Positions 1 to 10,100 of a stretch of 64,000 nucleotides of DNA are shown piece after piece. The DNA comes from Cedecea neteri. GTDB taxonomy: Bacteria; Pseudomonadota; Gammaproteobacteria; Enterobacterales; Enterobacteriaceae. Positions within the stretch are counted from its first letter, which is position 1; each line of letters begins with the position of its first letter. The notes below the pieces were generated by a model. The model was not told the origin of the DNA. It saw only the letters and a list, made by a program, of their open reading frames with translations, and ran no database searches. Location: contig NZ_CP009458.1 in assembly GCF_000758305.1 (NCBI RefSeq), positions 3,348,001 to 3,412,000 of the forward strand, given 5' to 3'. Both the position numbers and the translations under genes were made by a program.

Positions 1-1
1 A

Positions 2-739
2 AAATCCCTGATTACCATCAACCTGTCAGAATACCAGGAACCGCACACCGTTTCTCAGCTCAAGGGATCGCCCCCTGGCTATGTGGGTTACGGGCAGGGC
101 GGGATCCTGACCGAAGCCGTGCGTAAGCGGCCTTACAGCATTGTGCTGCTCGATGAAGTAGAAAAAGCCCACCGCGATGTAATGAATCTGTTTTACCAGG
201 TCTTTGATCGTGGCTTTATGCGTGACGGCGAAGGCCGCGAAATCGACTTCCGCAACACCGTGATTCTGATGACTTCCAACCTGGGTAGCGACCATCTGAT
301 GCAGTTGCTGGGCGAAAAGCCGGATGCCACCGAAGGAGATCTGCACGAACTTCTACGGCCAGTCCTGCGTGACCACTTCCAGCCCGCGCTGCTGGCCCGC
401 TTTCAGACCGTGATTTACCGCCCGCTAGGCTCCCCGGCAATGCGCACCATTGTGGAAATGAAACTTGCGCAGGTGTGCCAACGTCTGCACCGCCACTATG
501 GCCTGACAACGCACATAGAAGAGAGTTTGTATGACGCGCTAACCGCTGCCTGCCTGCTACCGGACACCGGCGCTCGCAACGTCGATAGCCTGCTTAACCA
601 GCAGATCCTGCCGGTGCTGAGCCAGCAGCTGTTGAGGCAGATGGCGGTACAGCAGAAGCCCAAAACCCTGACGTTTGGCTGGGATGATGCAGAGGGCATT
701 ACACTGGAGTTTGACTGGACACCAGGAGTCAACGAATGA
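2..739 (+). CDS. clpV: ClpV (TssH) ATPase, C-terminal part, cut by left edge
   Basis: This is the C-terminal end of the type VI sheath-recycling AAA+ ATPase. The frame is open from base 2, with no start inside the window. Near the left edge it reads SEYQEPHTVSQLKGSPPGYVGYG, here split as SEYQEPHTVSQ and SPPGYVGYG, the substrate-pore region of the second ATPase domain. A Walker B-type VLLDEVEKAH and a sensor-1 VILMTSNLGS follow, then the small D2-domain helices. ClpV disassembles contracted TssB/TssC sheath in the cytoplasm. The stop overlaps the vgrG start (ATGA), so the two genes are translationally coupled. The last 30 bases recur, slightly changed and in another frame, at the end of tssM. 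Confidence 0.93.
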   Translation, partial: KSLITINLSEYQEPHTVSQLKGSPPGYVGYGQGGILTEAVRKRPYSIVLLDEVEKAHRDVMNLFYQVFDRGFMRDGEGREIDFRNTVILMTSNLGSDHLMQLLGEKPDATEGDLHELLRPVLRDHFQPALLARFQTVIYRPLGSPAMRTIVEMKLAQVCQRLHRHYGLTTHIEESLYDALTAACLLPDTGARNVDSLLNQQILPVLSQQLLRQMAVQQKPKTLTFGWDDAEGITLEFDWTPGVNE

Positions 740-3039
740 GTAATAATCCCCCGGCAGGATACAGCCACAACCATCACCGGCTCGCGGTGAAGGGCTGCGA
801 ACCGGCCCTCGACGTGCTGGCGTTTACCGGCGAAGAAGCCCTGAGCAAACCGTTCAGCTACCGCATTGAGTTCACCAGCGAGAGCCACGCCATCAGCAAA
901 GAAATGATGCTGATGCAGCCTGCCTCGCTGACGCTTCTGGCCCCGGTGGACCAGGGCTACGGTATCAAAGTACAGCAGCCGGTGCGGGTGATTCAGGGCG
1001 TGGTCAGCGGCTTTGAGCGCCTGAACACGTCCCGGGACGAGACTCATTATGCCCTGACGCTGCAGCCCCGGCTGGCGCTGCTCGACCGTTCGGTTCAGAA
1101 CGCCATTTATCAGGACATGTCCGTCCCGCAGATTGTCGAAAAAATCCTGCGCGAGCGCCACAACATGCGTGGCCAGGACTTTGTGTTTTCACTTGCCAGA
1201 GAGTACCCGCGCCGCGAGCAGGTGATGCAGTACGGCGAGGACGACCTGCACTTCATCACCCGCCTGCTGGGCGAGGTGGGCATCTGGTTCCGCTTTACCA
1301 CCGACACGCGGCTCAACATCGACGTGGTGGAGTTTTACGACAGCCAGCAGGGCTATGAGCGGGGGCCGGAGTTGCCTTCGGTGCCGCCGTCGGGCCAGCA
1401 TTCACAGGGCATGGATTCGGTGTGGGAGATGGTGAGCCACCATCGCGTGGTGCCGCAGAAGGTCAGCACCCGGGATTACAACTACCGGCAGGCCACGGCA
1501 GAGATGACCGCGCAGGTGGATGTGACGCGGGGCGACACGACCACCTGTGGGGAGCACTACCGCTGGGCCGACAACTACCTGACGGCGGGCAGCGCTTACG
1601 ACCTGACCCCGGCGCCTGAATCGGGCGTGTTTTACGCCCGGATGCGCCACGAACGCTACCTGAACGGGCAGACGCAGGTCCAGGCCCTCACCAGCAGCCC
1701 GGTGCTCTCGCCGGGTCAGGTGCTGACCGTTACCGGCGGCTATGAAGTGGCGGAGGTGTTCGCTCAGGGCGTGCTCATCACGGGCATGACCAGCCATGCC
1801 CGTCGCGACAGAAACTTTGTGGTGAATTTTCACGGCATCCCGGACAGCACGGATTTTGGGTTCCGCCCCGAGCCCGGCAGCCGGCCGGTGATGGCCGGCA
1901 CGCTCCCGGCACGTGTGACCAGCACGACAGAAAACGACACCTACGGCCATATCGACAAAGATGGCCGCTACCGCGTCAGTATGCTGTTTGACCGCGCCAG
2001 CTGGGAAACCGGGTTTGAAAGCCTGTGGGTGCGCCAGTCCAGGCCGTACGCCGGAGATACGTACGGCCTGCACCTGCCGCTGCTGGCGGGCACGGAAGTG
2101 GCCATCGGCTTTGAAGACGGCAACCCGGACAGGCCTTATATCGCCGGGGTTTTACACGACTCGGCCCACCCGGACCCCGTCACCATCCGCAACTACCGGC
2201 GGAACGTGCTGCGGACGCCTGCGAACAACAAAATCCGCCTCGACGATGAGCGTGGCAAAGAGCACATCAAGGTCTCCACCGAGTACGGCGGCAAGAGCCA
2301 GCTGAACCTCGGCCATCTGGTCGACAGCGAAAGGCAGCCGCGCGGGGAGGGCTTTGAATTAAGGACCGACAGCCGGGGCGCCATCCGGGCGCAGAAGGGG
2401 ATATTCATCAGCGCCGACGGCCAGGCGAAGGCGCAGGGACAGGCGCTGGAGATGGAGCCCGCGCTTGCACGGCTTTCAGCCGCATTAGTGGCAATGGAAT
2501 CCCTGGCTGCCAGCGCGAAGCAGGCTCAGGCACTGGCTGCCGATGTCGGCCGTCAGCAAAAACTCCTCAGGCAAAAAATCGAACAATTGCATGAGGAGGT
2601 CATCCTGGGCAGTGCGCCAAAAGGCATGGCGCTGGTGAGTGGTGAAGATATGCAGTTATCAGCCAGTGATAATCTGACGCTGACCGCAGGCAAACAACTG
2701 GATGTCGGAGCGCAGAAAGATTTCACGCTGGCCGCGGGGAAACAACTCAGCCTGTACAGCCGGGAAGGTGCAAAACTGTTCAGCTCGCATGACGATATTG
2801 ATATTCAGGCGCAGGGCGGAAACATCACGACCTGGTCCACGCAGGACACACATATTTCGAGTGGCAAAAAACTGGTGGTGACGGCACAGGATGAGCTGAC
2901 GCTAATATGCGGCGGCGGTTATATCAAAATCAAGGGCGGGAATGTTGAGATTGGTGGCCCGGGTAAGCTGTTGATAAAGAACACGGGGATAGAGAAGGCG
3001 GGTGCCGGTAGTCTGCAGGGGGTGATGAAGTCGTTTGAG
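710..3039 (+). repeat. Long direct repeat, left copy (clpV end plus vgrG core)
   Basis: Bases 710-3039 recur at 10440-12769 with a constant offset of 9730 and only scattered single-base differences. The repeat starts in the last codons of clpV and ends inside vgrG at the codons for KSFE, where the two vgrG tails diverge abruptly. The limits show that the copied unit began inside clpV, not at a gene boundary. Confidence 0.93.
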
Positions 3040-3228
3040 TCTGAAAGTTTTGATGAAAAATTCATAATCAGAAATGCATTAACTCAAGAGCCGTTGCCAG
3101 GAAAAGCTTATAAAATAACTATGCCAAATGGATCAGTTGTAACTGGTATAACAGACTCCTTGGGGGCTACATCACTTAATTCTTCGGATTTAATAGCTGA
3201 CGTGATAATAACACTTATGAGCCGTTAA
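736..3228 (+). CDS. vgrG: VgrG spike protein, copy 1
   Basis: This 830-residue protein is the trimeric puncturing tip of the type VI tube. The order is that of the family: a gp27-like N-terminal part (about residues 1-370), a gp5 OB-like domain (about 385-470), then a long beta-helix with DUF2345-type repeats (about 630-770). A tail of about 60 residues follows. It contains PLPGKAYKITMPNGS and GITDSLGATSL and looks like the transthyretin-like module that docks a Tle effector on other VgrGs. The first 768 residues are almost identical to the second VgrG at 10466; only the tail differs. The next genes are a small membrane protein, Tle and PAAR, so the tail probably selects this Tle. Confidence 0.95.
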   Translation: MSNNPPAGYSHNHHRLAVKGCEPALDVLAFTGEEALSKPFSYRIEFTSESHAISKEMMLMQPASLTLLAPVDQGYGIKVQQPVRVIQGVVSGFERLNTSRDETHYALTLQPRLALLDRSVQNAIYQDMSVPQIVEKILRERHNMRGQDFVFSLAREYPRREQVMQYGEDDLHFITRLLGEVGIWFRFTTDTRLNIDVVEFYDSQQGYERGPELPSVPPSGQHSQGMDSVWEMVSHHRVVPQKVSTRDYNYRQATAEMTAQVDVTRGDTTTCGEHYRWADNYLTAGSAYDLTPAPESGVFYARMRHERYLNGQTQVQALTSSPVLSPGQVLTVTGGYEVAEVFAQGVLITGMTSHARRDRNFVVNFHGIPDSTDFGFRPEPGSRPVMAGTLPARVTSTTENDTYGHIDKDGRYRVSMLFDRASWETGFESLWVRQSRPYAGDTYGLHLPLLAGTEVAIGFEDGNPDRPYIAGVLHDSAHPDPVTIRNYRRNVLRTPANNKIRLDDERGKEHIKVSTEYGGKSQLNLGHLVDSERQPRGEGFELRTDSRGAIRAQKGIFISADGQAKAQGQALEMEPALARLSAALVAMESLAASAKQAQALAADVGRQQKLLRQKIEQLHEEVILGSAPKGMALVSGEDMQLSASDNLTLTAGKQLDVGAQKDFTLAAGKQLSLYSREGAKLFSSHDDIDIQAQGGNITTWSTQDTHISSGKKLVVTAQDELTLICGGGYIKIKGGNVEIGGPGKLLIKNTGIEKAGAGSLQGVMKSFESESFDEKFIIRNALTQEPLPGKAYKITMPNGSVVTGITDSLGATSLNSSDLIADVIITLMSR

Positions 3229-3248
3229 ATAACTTTGAGGACGTACAC

Positions 3249-3443
3249 ATGCTAGGATTGGTGCTCTTTATAATTTTTTTATATTCACTTGTGGCTGGAA
3301 GCATTTTATATCTATTCGTTGGGTTTCTGTACAAATCTACTGGCGGAGGATGGAGGAAAGCAGGTAAGTGGTTTATATGTGTGATCCTCTCATATATCAT
3401 TGTATATGCCCTCCAGTCAAATGATGCCCCAATAATAAGATGA
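3249..3443 (+). CDS. Small two-helix membrane protein, possible effector immunity gene
   Basis: This 64-residue protein is mostly two hydrophobic segments, about residues 2-28 (rich in L, F, I, Y) and 42-57, joined by a short basic, Gly-rich loop (STGGGWRKAGK). GAGG lies 8 bases before the ATG, a good ribosome site. The gene sits between vgrG and tle, where Tle3 loci usually carry the immunity gene; the paralogous cassette has a 246-residue lipoprotein there instead. Immunity to the neighbouring phospholipase is inferred from position alone. It has no lipobox and I recognise no family. It is AT-rich like the neighbouring tle, unlike vgrG. Confidence 0.65.
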   Translation: MLGLVLFIIFLYSLVAGSILYLFVGFLYKSTGGGWRKAGKWFICVILSYIIVYALQSNDAPIIR

Positions 3444-3479
3444 AGGCGGTTGTTCTAATAGATAAGAAAGGTTCTGCTA

Positions 3480-5402
3480 ATGAATAAAGGAACAAATACA
3501 ACAAGGCCTTTAGAACTCAAGTATGATGATAATGGCCGACCCTCATGGCGTTCAAGCCCTTCACATAAAAATATAAAAGTCCGCGGAGGATGTGATTTGC
3601 CTCCTCATCTTCCAGGGCTAATAATACTTGTTCATGGTGTTAACTCAACGGGGGAATGGTATCAAAATGCGGAAGAGTCCCTCTGCGGAGGATTAAATGC
3701 CAGGTTGGGGCTAAAAGGTACCGCATTCGAGTTGAAATCGAACAAATACAGCACTGATTCTGTTGTGGAAGATAACTCATCACCATCACCTTTAACTCAC
3801 AGGGAAATTATTGAAAATAATGAGAGGTCTCCAATTATTCGATTCTACTGGGGATATTCTTCAGTAGAGGGTGAAGAGGATAAATATGTTATTCCGTTAG
3901 CTAATGTAGATGGTGAAGACTATCACCAAATGAAAAAAATAGGTGTAAAGGTAGATGATATTCGGAGAAAAGGCCCATATATATGGGGAGGAGGGCCGTT
4001 TCAAAACGGTACAAATAACTTACATTCGCTATGGAGTAACTATGGATTCGATGAGGACTTGGCAGGAATTCCTGGCGCGAAACTTCAGTATTTTAATGAA
4101 GATAAAGATAGGCTTTTAACAAATGCCCCACCACGGAAATACTATTCACATGCTGCTAAGCGACTAGCGGATCTTTTAGATCTTATCCGAGATAAATATC
4201 CTTATGATACAATTAGCATTATCTCTCACAGCCAGGGAACAATGATTTCACTAGCCGCGGTAGCACTAGCAAAAAAAGGGCCAGATGCTCTTTTCATATT
4301 AAACTCCCCTTATGCAATGCATAATAGCCAACTTAATGAGTTTTCAATTCCTCAGCAAGAGAGAATTTCTCCTAACGGCCGAGAGAATACTTTGTCATCA
4401 ATAATTGAAAAAATTTCAATGCAAACTTCGCATCTTTCCGCTGGCGGTTATGAAGGATTATGTGTAGGTAAATTTACTGATAAATCGAGTTGGAAGCCTG
4501 AAGGTGAGAATGTAATAGAAGGTGGTAAAATACAGGAACGTGATAATCATGGTAGAACATATATTTACTTCTGCCCACATGACCGAGTTATGGGGTCATT
4601 GCCGCTTCGCTCAATAGGTTGGCAAGGGCTGCCGAATGATAAAAATGGAAATCCACATCCATTAATTCTGAAGTTCAAAAATAATTTATACCAACGGATG
4701 TTGGCTAGAAATACGCCGTGTGGGTCTGATCCAGATAAACATACACCATTTGGTACATTGCCTGATGGAAGACCATTTTGGGATGATGGAGATGATAAAT
4801 ATCAAAGTAGTAGAAATACATATCCTAACCCTCCCAAATGGCAAACAGTGTTTGTAAATGCAGAAAGAGTTCCTAAACCTATTAATTCTGATGAGTTGGC
4901 CGGATTTGACCAAACCCGAGTAGGTAAAGAGCATGGCTCAAAACAGCAGGATGGGTGGGGGGAAGTGAACCCTAAAACTGGAGATAAAAATGACAATACA
5001 TACGATAACTATATTAATTTATATCCAAACCATGATGTCGTAATCGGCTATAAAGAGCTTCCAAGTGGTTATGTGCAAGAGATAACAAGGAAGGAAACTG
5101 TCGAAGAAAAAAATAAGAGGTTACGAACATATGTTTCGCAACCGACAGATCACAGTACACTACCTGGAAGCGAGAACTTTATGTCCAGAGTAGTAGCTTA
5201 TGATTTACCAATAGGCTACTGCGATGCTACATGGGATAAAGAATTTCTTTCTAAACTTCGATATCTTGCAGATTGGACCACTGGTTCTGATCCATATATG
5301 AATACAGGAATTGTTGAAAGTATTAGTGAGCCTTCAATGATAAGCCGTGAAACGGGCATCGAGGAAATGATTCGGAAAAAGGCAAAGGAGTACGGTTACT
5401 AA
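3480..5402 (+). CDS. Tle3-type T6SS phospholipase effector, copy 1
   Basis: This 640-residue alpha/beta-hydrolase looks like the Tle3 (DUF3274) class of type VI lipase effectors, which attack membrane phospholipids of rival cells. An oxyanion-side strand LIILVHGVNSTGEWY lies near residue 45. The nucleophile elbow SHSQGT puts the Ser at residue 251; it is a GxSxG variant with Ser in the first place. CPHDRVMGS (about 365) and PTDHSTLPG (about 560) are my candidates for the acid and histidine; that is inference. GGGPFQNG is also shared with copy 2. There is no signal peptide, as expected for needle delivery. The gene is much more AT-rich than vgrG, typical of exchanged cargo. The TAA runs straight into the PAAR ATG. 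Confidence 0.85.
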   Translation: MNKGTNTTRPLELKYDDNGRPSWRSSPSHKNIKVRGGCDLPPHLPGLIILVHGVNSTGEWYQNAEESLCGGLNARLGLKGTAFELKSNKYSTDSVVEDNSSPSPLTHREIIENNERSPIIRFYWGYSSVEGEEDKYVIPLANVDGEDYHQMKKIGVKVDDIRRKGPYIWGGGPFQNGTNNLHSLWSNYGFDEDLAGIPGAKLQYFNEDKDRLLTNAPPRKYYSHAAKRLADLLDLIRDKYPYDTISIISHSQGTMISLAAVALAKKGPDALFILNSPYAMHNSQLNEFSIPQQERISPNGRENTLSSIIEKISMQTSHLSAGGYEGLCVGKFTDKSSWKPEGENVIEGGKIQERDNHGRTYIYFCPHDRVMGSLPLRSIGWQGLPNDKNGNPHPLILKFKNNLYQRMLARNTPCGSDPDKHTPFGTLPDGRPFWDDGDDKYQSSRNTYPNPPKWQTVFVNAERVPKPINSDELAGFDQTRVGKEHGSKQQDGWGEVNPKTGDKNDNTYDNYINLYPNHDVVIGYKELPSGYVQEITRKETVEEKNKRLRTYVSQPTDHSTLPGSENFMSRVVAYDLPIGYCDATWDKEFLSKLRYLADWTTGSDPYMNTGIVESISEPSMISRETGIEEMIRKKAKEYGY

Positions 5403-5666
5403 ATGAGTAGATACGTCGTTATTCTAGGAGATTCCACTTCACACGGAGGCAAGGTTACATCAGCCTCATCCAGCTTTGAAATATCGGGCAAATATGCCGC
5501 ACTCTTAAATGACACCGTGTCCTGCCCTGAGCATGGCACAAATAAAATTATCGAGTGCGATATTTCTGCCTATGAAGAAAACGGGCGTGGAATTGTATTA
5601 CATGGCTATAGAACTCAATGCGGGGCAATAGTTATCGCAAGCATGCAGGATATGGAGGTTGGCTGA
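5403..5666 (+). CDS. PAAR-domain spike tip, copy 1
   Basis: This 87-residue protein has the size and layout of a stand-alone PAAR protein, the zinc-bound cone that caps the VgrG trimer. Visible features are STSHGGKV near the start, CPEHGTN in the middle, and a late Cys in TQCGAIV; His and Cys residues of this kind hold the zinc. The gene starts directly after the tle stop and its own stop overlaps the next start (TGATG), so vgrG to the tla3-like gene reads as one operon. Copy 2 at 15709 is close in sequence but has changed residues and no ATG. Confidence 0.85.
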   Translation: MSRYVVILGDSTSHGGKVTSASSSFEISGKYAALLNDTVSCPEHGTNKIIECDISAYEENGRGIVLHGYRTQCGAIVIASMQDMEVG

Positions 5667-7096
5667 TGGGGTGGTCTCTTCCGGAGGTGCCTGAAAAAGA
5701 GCAGGCACCATCCTGGTCGCCGTGGGTTTGTTTGTTGATTATTATTCTCGGTATATTCATTGGGCTGCTTGTTGCTGTACTGAAATCACCGACGACAGAG
5801 TTACCTTCATTGAACAGTGGGGCCTGGTTGTCGCTCACGGTCTGGACATTTGTGGGCATTTCGGCAACCATCGCAGTCTACAGTTTCTGCTGGGAAATGC
5901 TGGCAATCCGTGTCTGGAACTGGAATGAGTGGTGCAGGGATATGCGTCTGAAGTGGCGCTTACGCGCGCATCAGCACCTTGTCATTCTCAGCCATTTTTT
6001 CATCGCGGCCAATACGGGAATGCTGTCTCGTCTTGCACATACATCAGAAGGGGAAAGTGCGGACACGACACCTTTAACTTTGTTGCCGGATGTCCCCCTT
6101 ACGCCCGGCATTTCGCGTTTTGAGCAACTTCTCAGTCATCTCATTGCCCAGATAATGCCTTCGATTCGGCGGCGATATCCTTCCGGCCCACTCCAGATTA
6201 TTGTTCAGACCAACGGTAGCGACAAAGACCGTGAATCTCAGTCATTCCATCGTATCTGGTCAGTAGGTACCCCACCATGGAAAGCCGACGTTCATTTTCA
6301 GGATGCTGACTCCTCCCTTAATGGTTGGAATCAGTTTTTGAGGTCAACAAAGCAGCCCGTACTGGTACTGGTGATGTACTATCGGCTACCCGATGACGTT
6401 CTGCCTGAATTTGCCAGCGCTTTGTTTATGGTGCATCCGTCGATGCTTAATCAGGGGGAAGGAAAAAATGCGTTACGGCTTTTCCGGGCGATGCCGCTCA
6501 ACTCCCGTACGCTTGCAACGGAACTCAGTGAGTTAAGGAATATGGCCCTCACGCCTGCCAGCAAGAAACATCTTGTCTGGCACAGTGGGCTATCAGATGC
6601 GCCACGACAGTCAGTGAGCAGGGTGATGAATGAACTATCGGTTCCCCTGTACGATAGCATTGGCACTGGCGGGGTCATTGACTATGACATCGCCAGTGCC
6701 CGGTATGGTGGTCTTGCTGGCTGGGCAATGATTGGTGCTGCGGCTGAGATGGCGGCTTATGGTCCCGACTGCCAGTGGCTTCTTCTCGAAGGTGAAAATG
6801 ATGCCTGTGCAGTGACACTTGGAAGTGCCGTCCTCGCAGTCGAGGATGATCATTTCATCGTTCAGGCACCCTTTCCCGGGGGCTCTGTTCTGATGGCATT
6901 ACTGCTCAATGCCGGTCTGTACAGTCTGATGATCCACTATTTTCCTTCAACGGCATTCTCCTGGTCAGGGATCGCTCTTCTTGTGCTGTCAGTGATAGTG
7001 ATATTGCCCGGGCTGGCCATTTTGCTGAGGCACATTACAGCCCGTCTTCAGCGTCCAAAATTTATCAGGGCAGCGCGACACACCGGAAAGGAATAA
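5666..7096 (+). CDS. Tla3-like (DUF2875-type) membrane-anchored effector adaptor
   Basis: The protein has 476 residues. I start it at the ATG overlapping the PAAR stop, because it begins MGWSLPE and the same words reappear after the second PAAR gene. Two transmembrane segments lie near the N-terminus (about 23-45 and 55-75), a soluble domain follows, and another hydrophobic stretch lies near residues 420-450. In Pseudomonas aeruginosa the Tle3 effector needs Tla3, a DUF2875 protein encoded beside it, to be loaded on VgrG. The position next to tle and PAAR, the size and the topology fit that role. The family call rests largely on context. Only the first seven codons exist beside cassette 2, so this may be the shared adaptor. 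Confidence 0.6.
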   Translation: MGWSLPEVPEKEQAPSWSPWVCLLIIILGIFIGLLVAVLKSPTTELPSLNSGAWLSLTVWTFVGISATIAVYSFCWEMLAIRVWNWNEWCRDMRLKWRLRAHQHLVILSHFFIAANTGMLSRLAHTSEGESADTTPLTLLPDVPLTPGISRFEQLLSHLIAQIMPSIRRRYPSGPLQIIVQTNGSDKDRESQSFHRIWSVGTPPWKADVHFQDADSSLNGWNQFLRSTKQPVLVLVMYYRLPDDVLPEFASALFMVHPSMLNQGEGKNALRLFRAMPLNSRTLATELSELRNMALTPASKKHLVWHSGLSDAPRQSVSRVMNELSVPLYDSIGTGGVIDYDIASARYGGLAGWAMIGAAAEMAAYGPDCQWLLLEGENDACAVTLGSAVLAVEDDHFIVQAPFPGGSVLMALLLNAGLYSLMIHYFPSTAFSWSGIALLVLSVIVILPGLAILLRHITARLQRPKFIRAARHTGKE

Positions 7097-7101
7097 CCGG
7101 C

Positions 7102-10100
7102 ATGAAAAATGTTTCAAAGTCACTGGGAGTAGGATTTCTCATCGTGGCAATTCTGCTAGTGATACTCTTTGTTTTGGTACAGATAACGCAATTGCCTTCG
7201 AGTAGCGGTGGCGACAATTTCTGGTACGCGCTGGCAAGTTTCATCATCCTGACCGCCACATTGTGCACTCTGGTATTTTTTACGTTGTCCAGGCAACAAA
7301 ATTCCTCTCCCGTTGCGCCTGATGATGAAAACAATCACAACGAAGAAAGAGCGCCGGGGCGATATGATTTTTCAACACTCAGCAAGCATCTTAGAACACG
7401 TAACTTGTTCTTCTGGCACTACAAAGTCCGCCTGCTTCTCATCACCGGAGACGAAGCTGCGATAGAAGAGTTGGTCCCCGGCCTGCAGCAAAACCAGTGG
7501 CTGGAAGGTAACCGCACGGTTCTGATTTATGGCGGCAGCCTGTCGGCGGAGCCGGACCGCGAAAAATATACCTCGCTGCGCAAACTGCGCCGTGGCCGCC
7601 CGCTGGATGGCATCATTCGCGTTTTGCCTCACTCGCTCGAGCTTACGCCGCAGATCAGCGATAGCGACCTGCGCGGGCTGGAGAAAATTAGCGAACTGCT
7701 GCGTTATTCGGCTCCGGTCTGGCTGTGGCAGCTCTGCGACAGCAAGTGGCCGCAGGCGAAACGCCCCGAGCAGGCCGTGGGGGCCAGTTTCCCGGCTCGT
7801 GCCAGTCTGGATGATGTAGCCCGCCAGATGACAAACCTGTTATCGCCCCTGACAACACAGGGCGTCAGCCAGATTGTCGACAACAATAACCACGACTTCC
7901 TGCTGCGCCTTGGGCAACAGCTGAAAAATGGAGGCATTAGCGGCTGGGTTGATCGGCTCAAGCCGTGGCTCTACGCAAGCCAACAGCGCGTTCCGCTGCG
8001 GGGGCTGATGTTCAGTCTCACTCGGACTCAATCCGCTAACGCTACCGAAAATGCGAATGCTGAGACATTTATACCTGAGTCGCAGCGTCATACCCTGACG
8101 CTCCCGGCGACCTGGCAGGGGATCGTCGCAGACTGCGGGCGGGTACGTGGTCGCCGCGTAGGGCTGCCGTGGGAGCAGGCGCTGGCGTTAAGCCTCATCG
8201 CTGCGCTGGGGATTTGGGCCACCGGGATGTTGATCTCTTTTGGCCTGAACTATAACCAAATCACTTCTGTCGCGACTAAAGCCCACTACCTGGCGGAACA
8301 GACCAGCGTGTCTGATGTTCAGTTAGAGGCTTTGCATGACCTGCGTAATGATGCTGGCCGCTTACAGCATAATATTCAGGACGGCGCGCCCTGGTACCAG
8401 CGCTTCGGGTTAGATCATTCCCGGACATTGCTCGACGCCATGCTGCCCTGGTACGGCGTCGCCAATACCCGGCTGATACGCGACCCGGCAAATGCGGCGC
8501 TAACGCAAAAACTTACCGCGCTGGTTAACTCTGCGCCCAACAGCGACAAGCGTGCACAGCTGGCTAAACCCGGTTATGACCAGCTAAAAGCGTGGCTGAT
8601 GATGGCGAGGCCGGACAAAACCGATGGCGCGTTTTTCGCTCAGACCATGAAGGTGGTTGAACCTGTCCGAGCCGGAGTATCACCGGGGCTGTGGCAAAGC
8701 CTTTCCCCGGATCTGTGGGCGTTCTACATCACCGAGCTGCCGAACCAGCCCCACTGGAAAATAACCCCGGACCAACAGCTGATCGGCCAAAGCCGCCAGG
8801 TGCTGCTGCAGCAGATTGGGCGCCGAAATGCCGAAAGTACACTGTATGAAAATATGCTCAAGTCCGTGCGGCGTAATTTTGCCGATGTGACTCTGGAGGA
8901 CATGACCAGCGGCACCGATGCGCGTCGCCTGTTTACCACCGATGAAGCGGTGCCGGGCATGTTTACCCGCCAGGCGTGGGAAGGGGGGATTCAGCAGGCG
9001 ATTGAAAAAGCAGCTAAATCTCGCCGAGAGGAGATCGACTGGGTGCTGAGCGACAGCCAGCACAGCGTGGGGGCCGATCTCTCCCCTGAGGCGCTGAAAG
9101 CACGCTTGACCCAGCGCTACTTCACCGACTTTGCCGGGACGTGGCTGAACTTTCTCAACAGCCTGCGGCTGAATCAGGCCAATAACATTACCGATGTAGC
9201 TGACCAGTTGACGCTGATGAGTGATGTCCGCCAGTCCCCTTTAATAGCCCTGATGAACACCCTGGCCTGGCAGGGGGAAACGGGGCAGAAGGCTGAAGGG
9301 ATTTCCGAGTCCATTATCAAGTCGGCGAAAGATTTGGTGGGGGGGAAAAATAAGCCGCTGATTGATCAGCGTGATGCGCGTGCAGAGGGGCCGCTGGATG
9401 AGACCTTCGGGCCGCTGTTAACGCTGATGGGGAAAAATAAAGCCAGCAGCGTGATGTCAGCGGACAGCACCCTGAGCCTGCAAACTTATCTGACCCGAAT
9501 CACTCGCGTTCGCCTGCGCCTGCAGCAGGTCGCAAGTTCCTCCGATCCTCAGGAGATGATGCAGACCCTGGCCCAGACCGTTTTTCAGGGCAAAAGCATC
9601 GACCTGACGGACACGCAGCAGTACGGCAGCCTGATGGCCGCCAGCCTCGGAGAAGAGTGGAGCGGTTTTGGGCAAACCCTGTTTGTGCAGCCGCTAACCC
9701 AGGCGTGGGAAACGGTCCTGCAACCTTCGGCCGCCGGCCTGAACGACAAATGGCGCCGTTCGGTGGTGGCGAACTGGCATACGGCTTTCGATGGCCGTTA
9801 TCCGTTTGCGGTCAGCAAAAGTGAAGTGTCTTTGCCCATGCTGGCTGAGTTTGTGCGTCAGGACAGCGGGCGCATCGAGCGTTTTCTGACCACGCAGCTG
9901 AATGGGGTGCTGCATAAAGAAGGCAGCCAGTGGGTACCGGATAAAATCAACGGGCAGGGCTTAACCTTCAATCCAGCTTTCCTCCGCGCCGTAAACCAGT
10001 TGAGCCAGCTGTCGGACATTTTATTTACCGACGGCACCCAGGGGATCAATTTTGAACTGCAGGCTCGCCCGGCCCCGCAGGTGGTGGAAACGCTCCTGAC

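Noticed and set aside
1402..2073. Frame of 223 codons opposite vgrG copy 1 (and its twin at 11132-11803)
   Set aside because: Present twice only because vgrG is duplicated; no start signal and no domain.
5618..5665. Longer start for the tla3-like gene
   Set aside because: It would begin inside PAAR in another frame; the start at 5666 is coupled to the PAAR stop and its first codons recur after PAAR copy 2.
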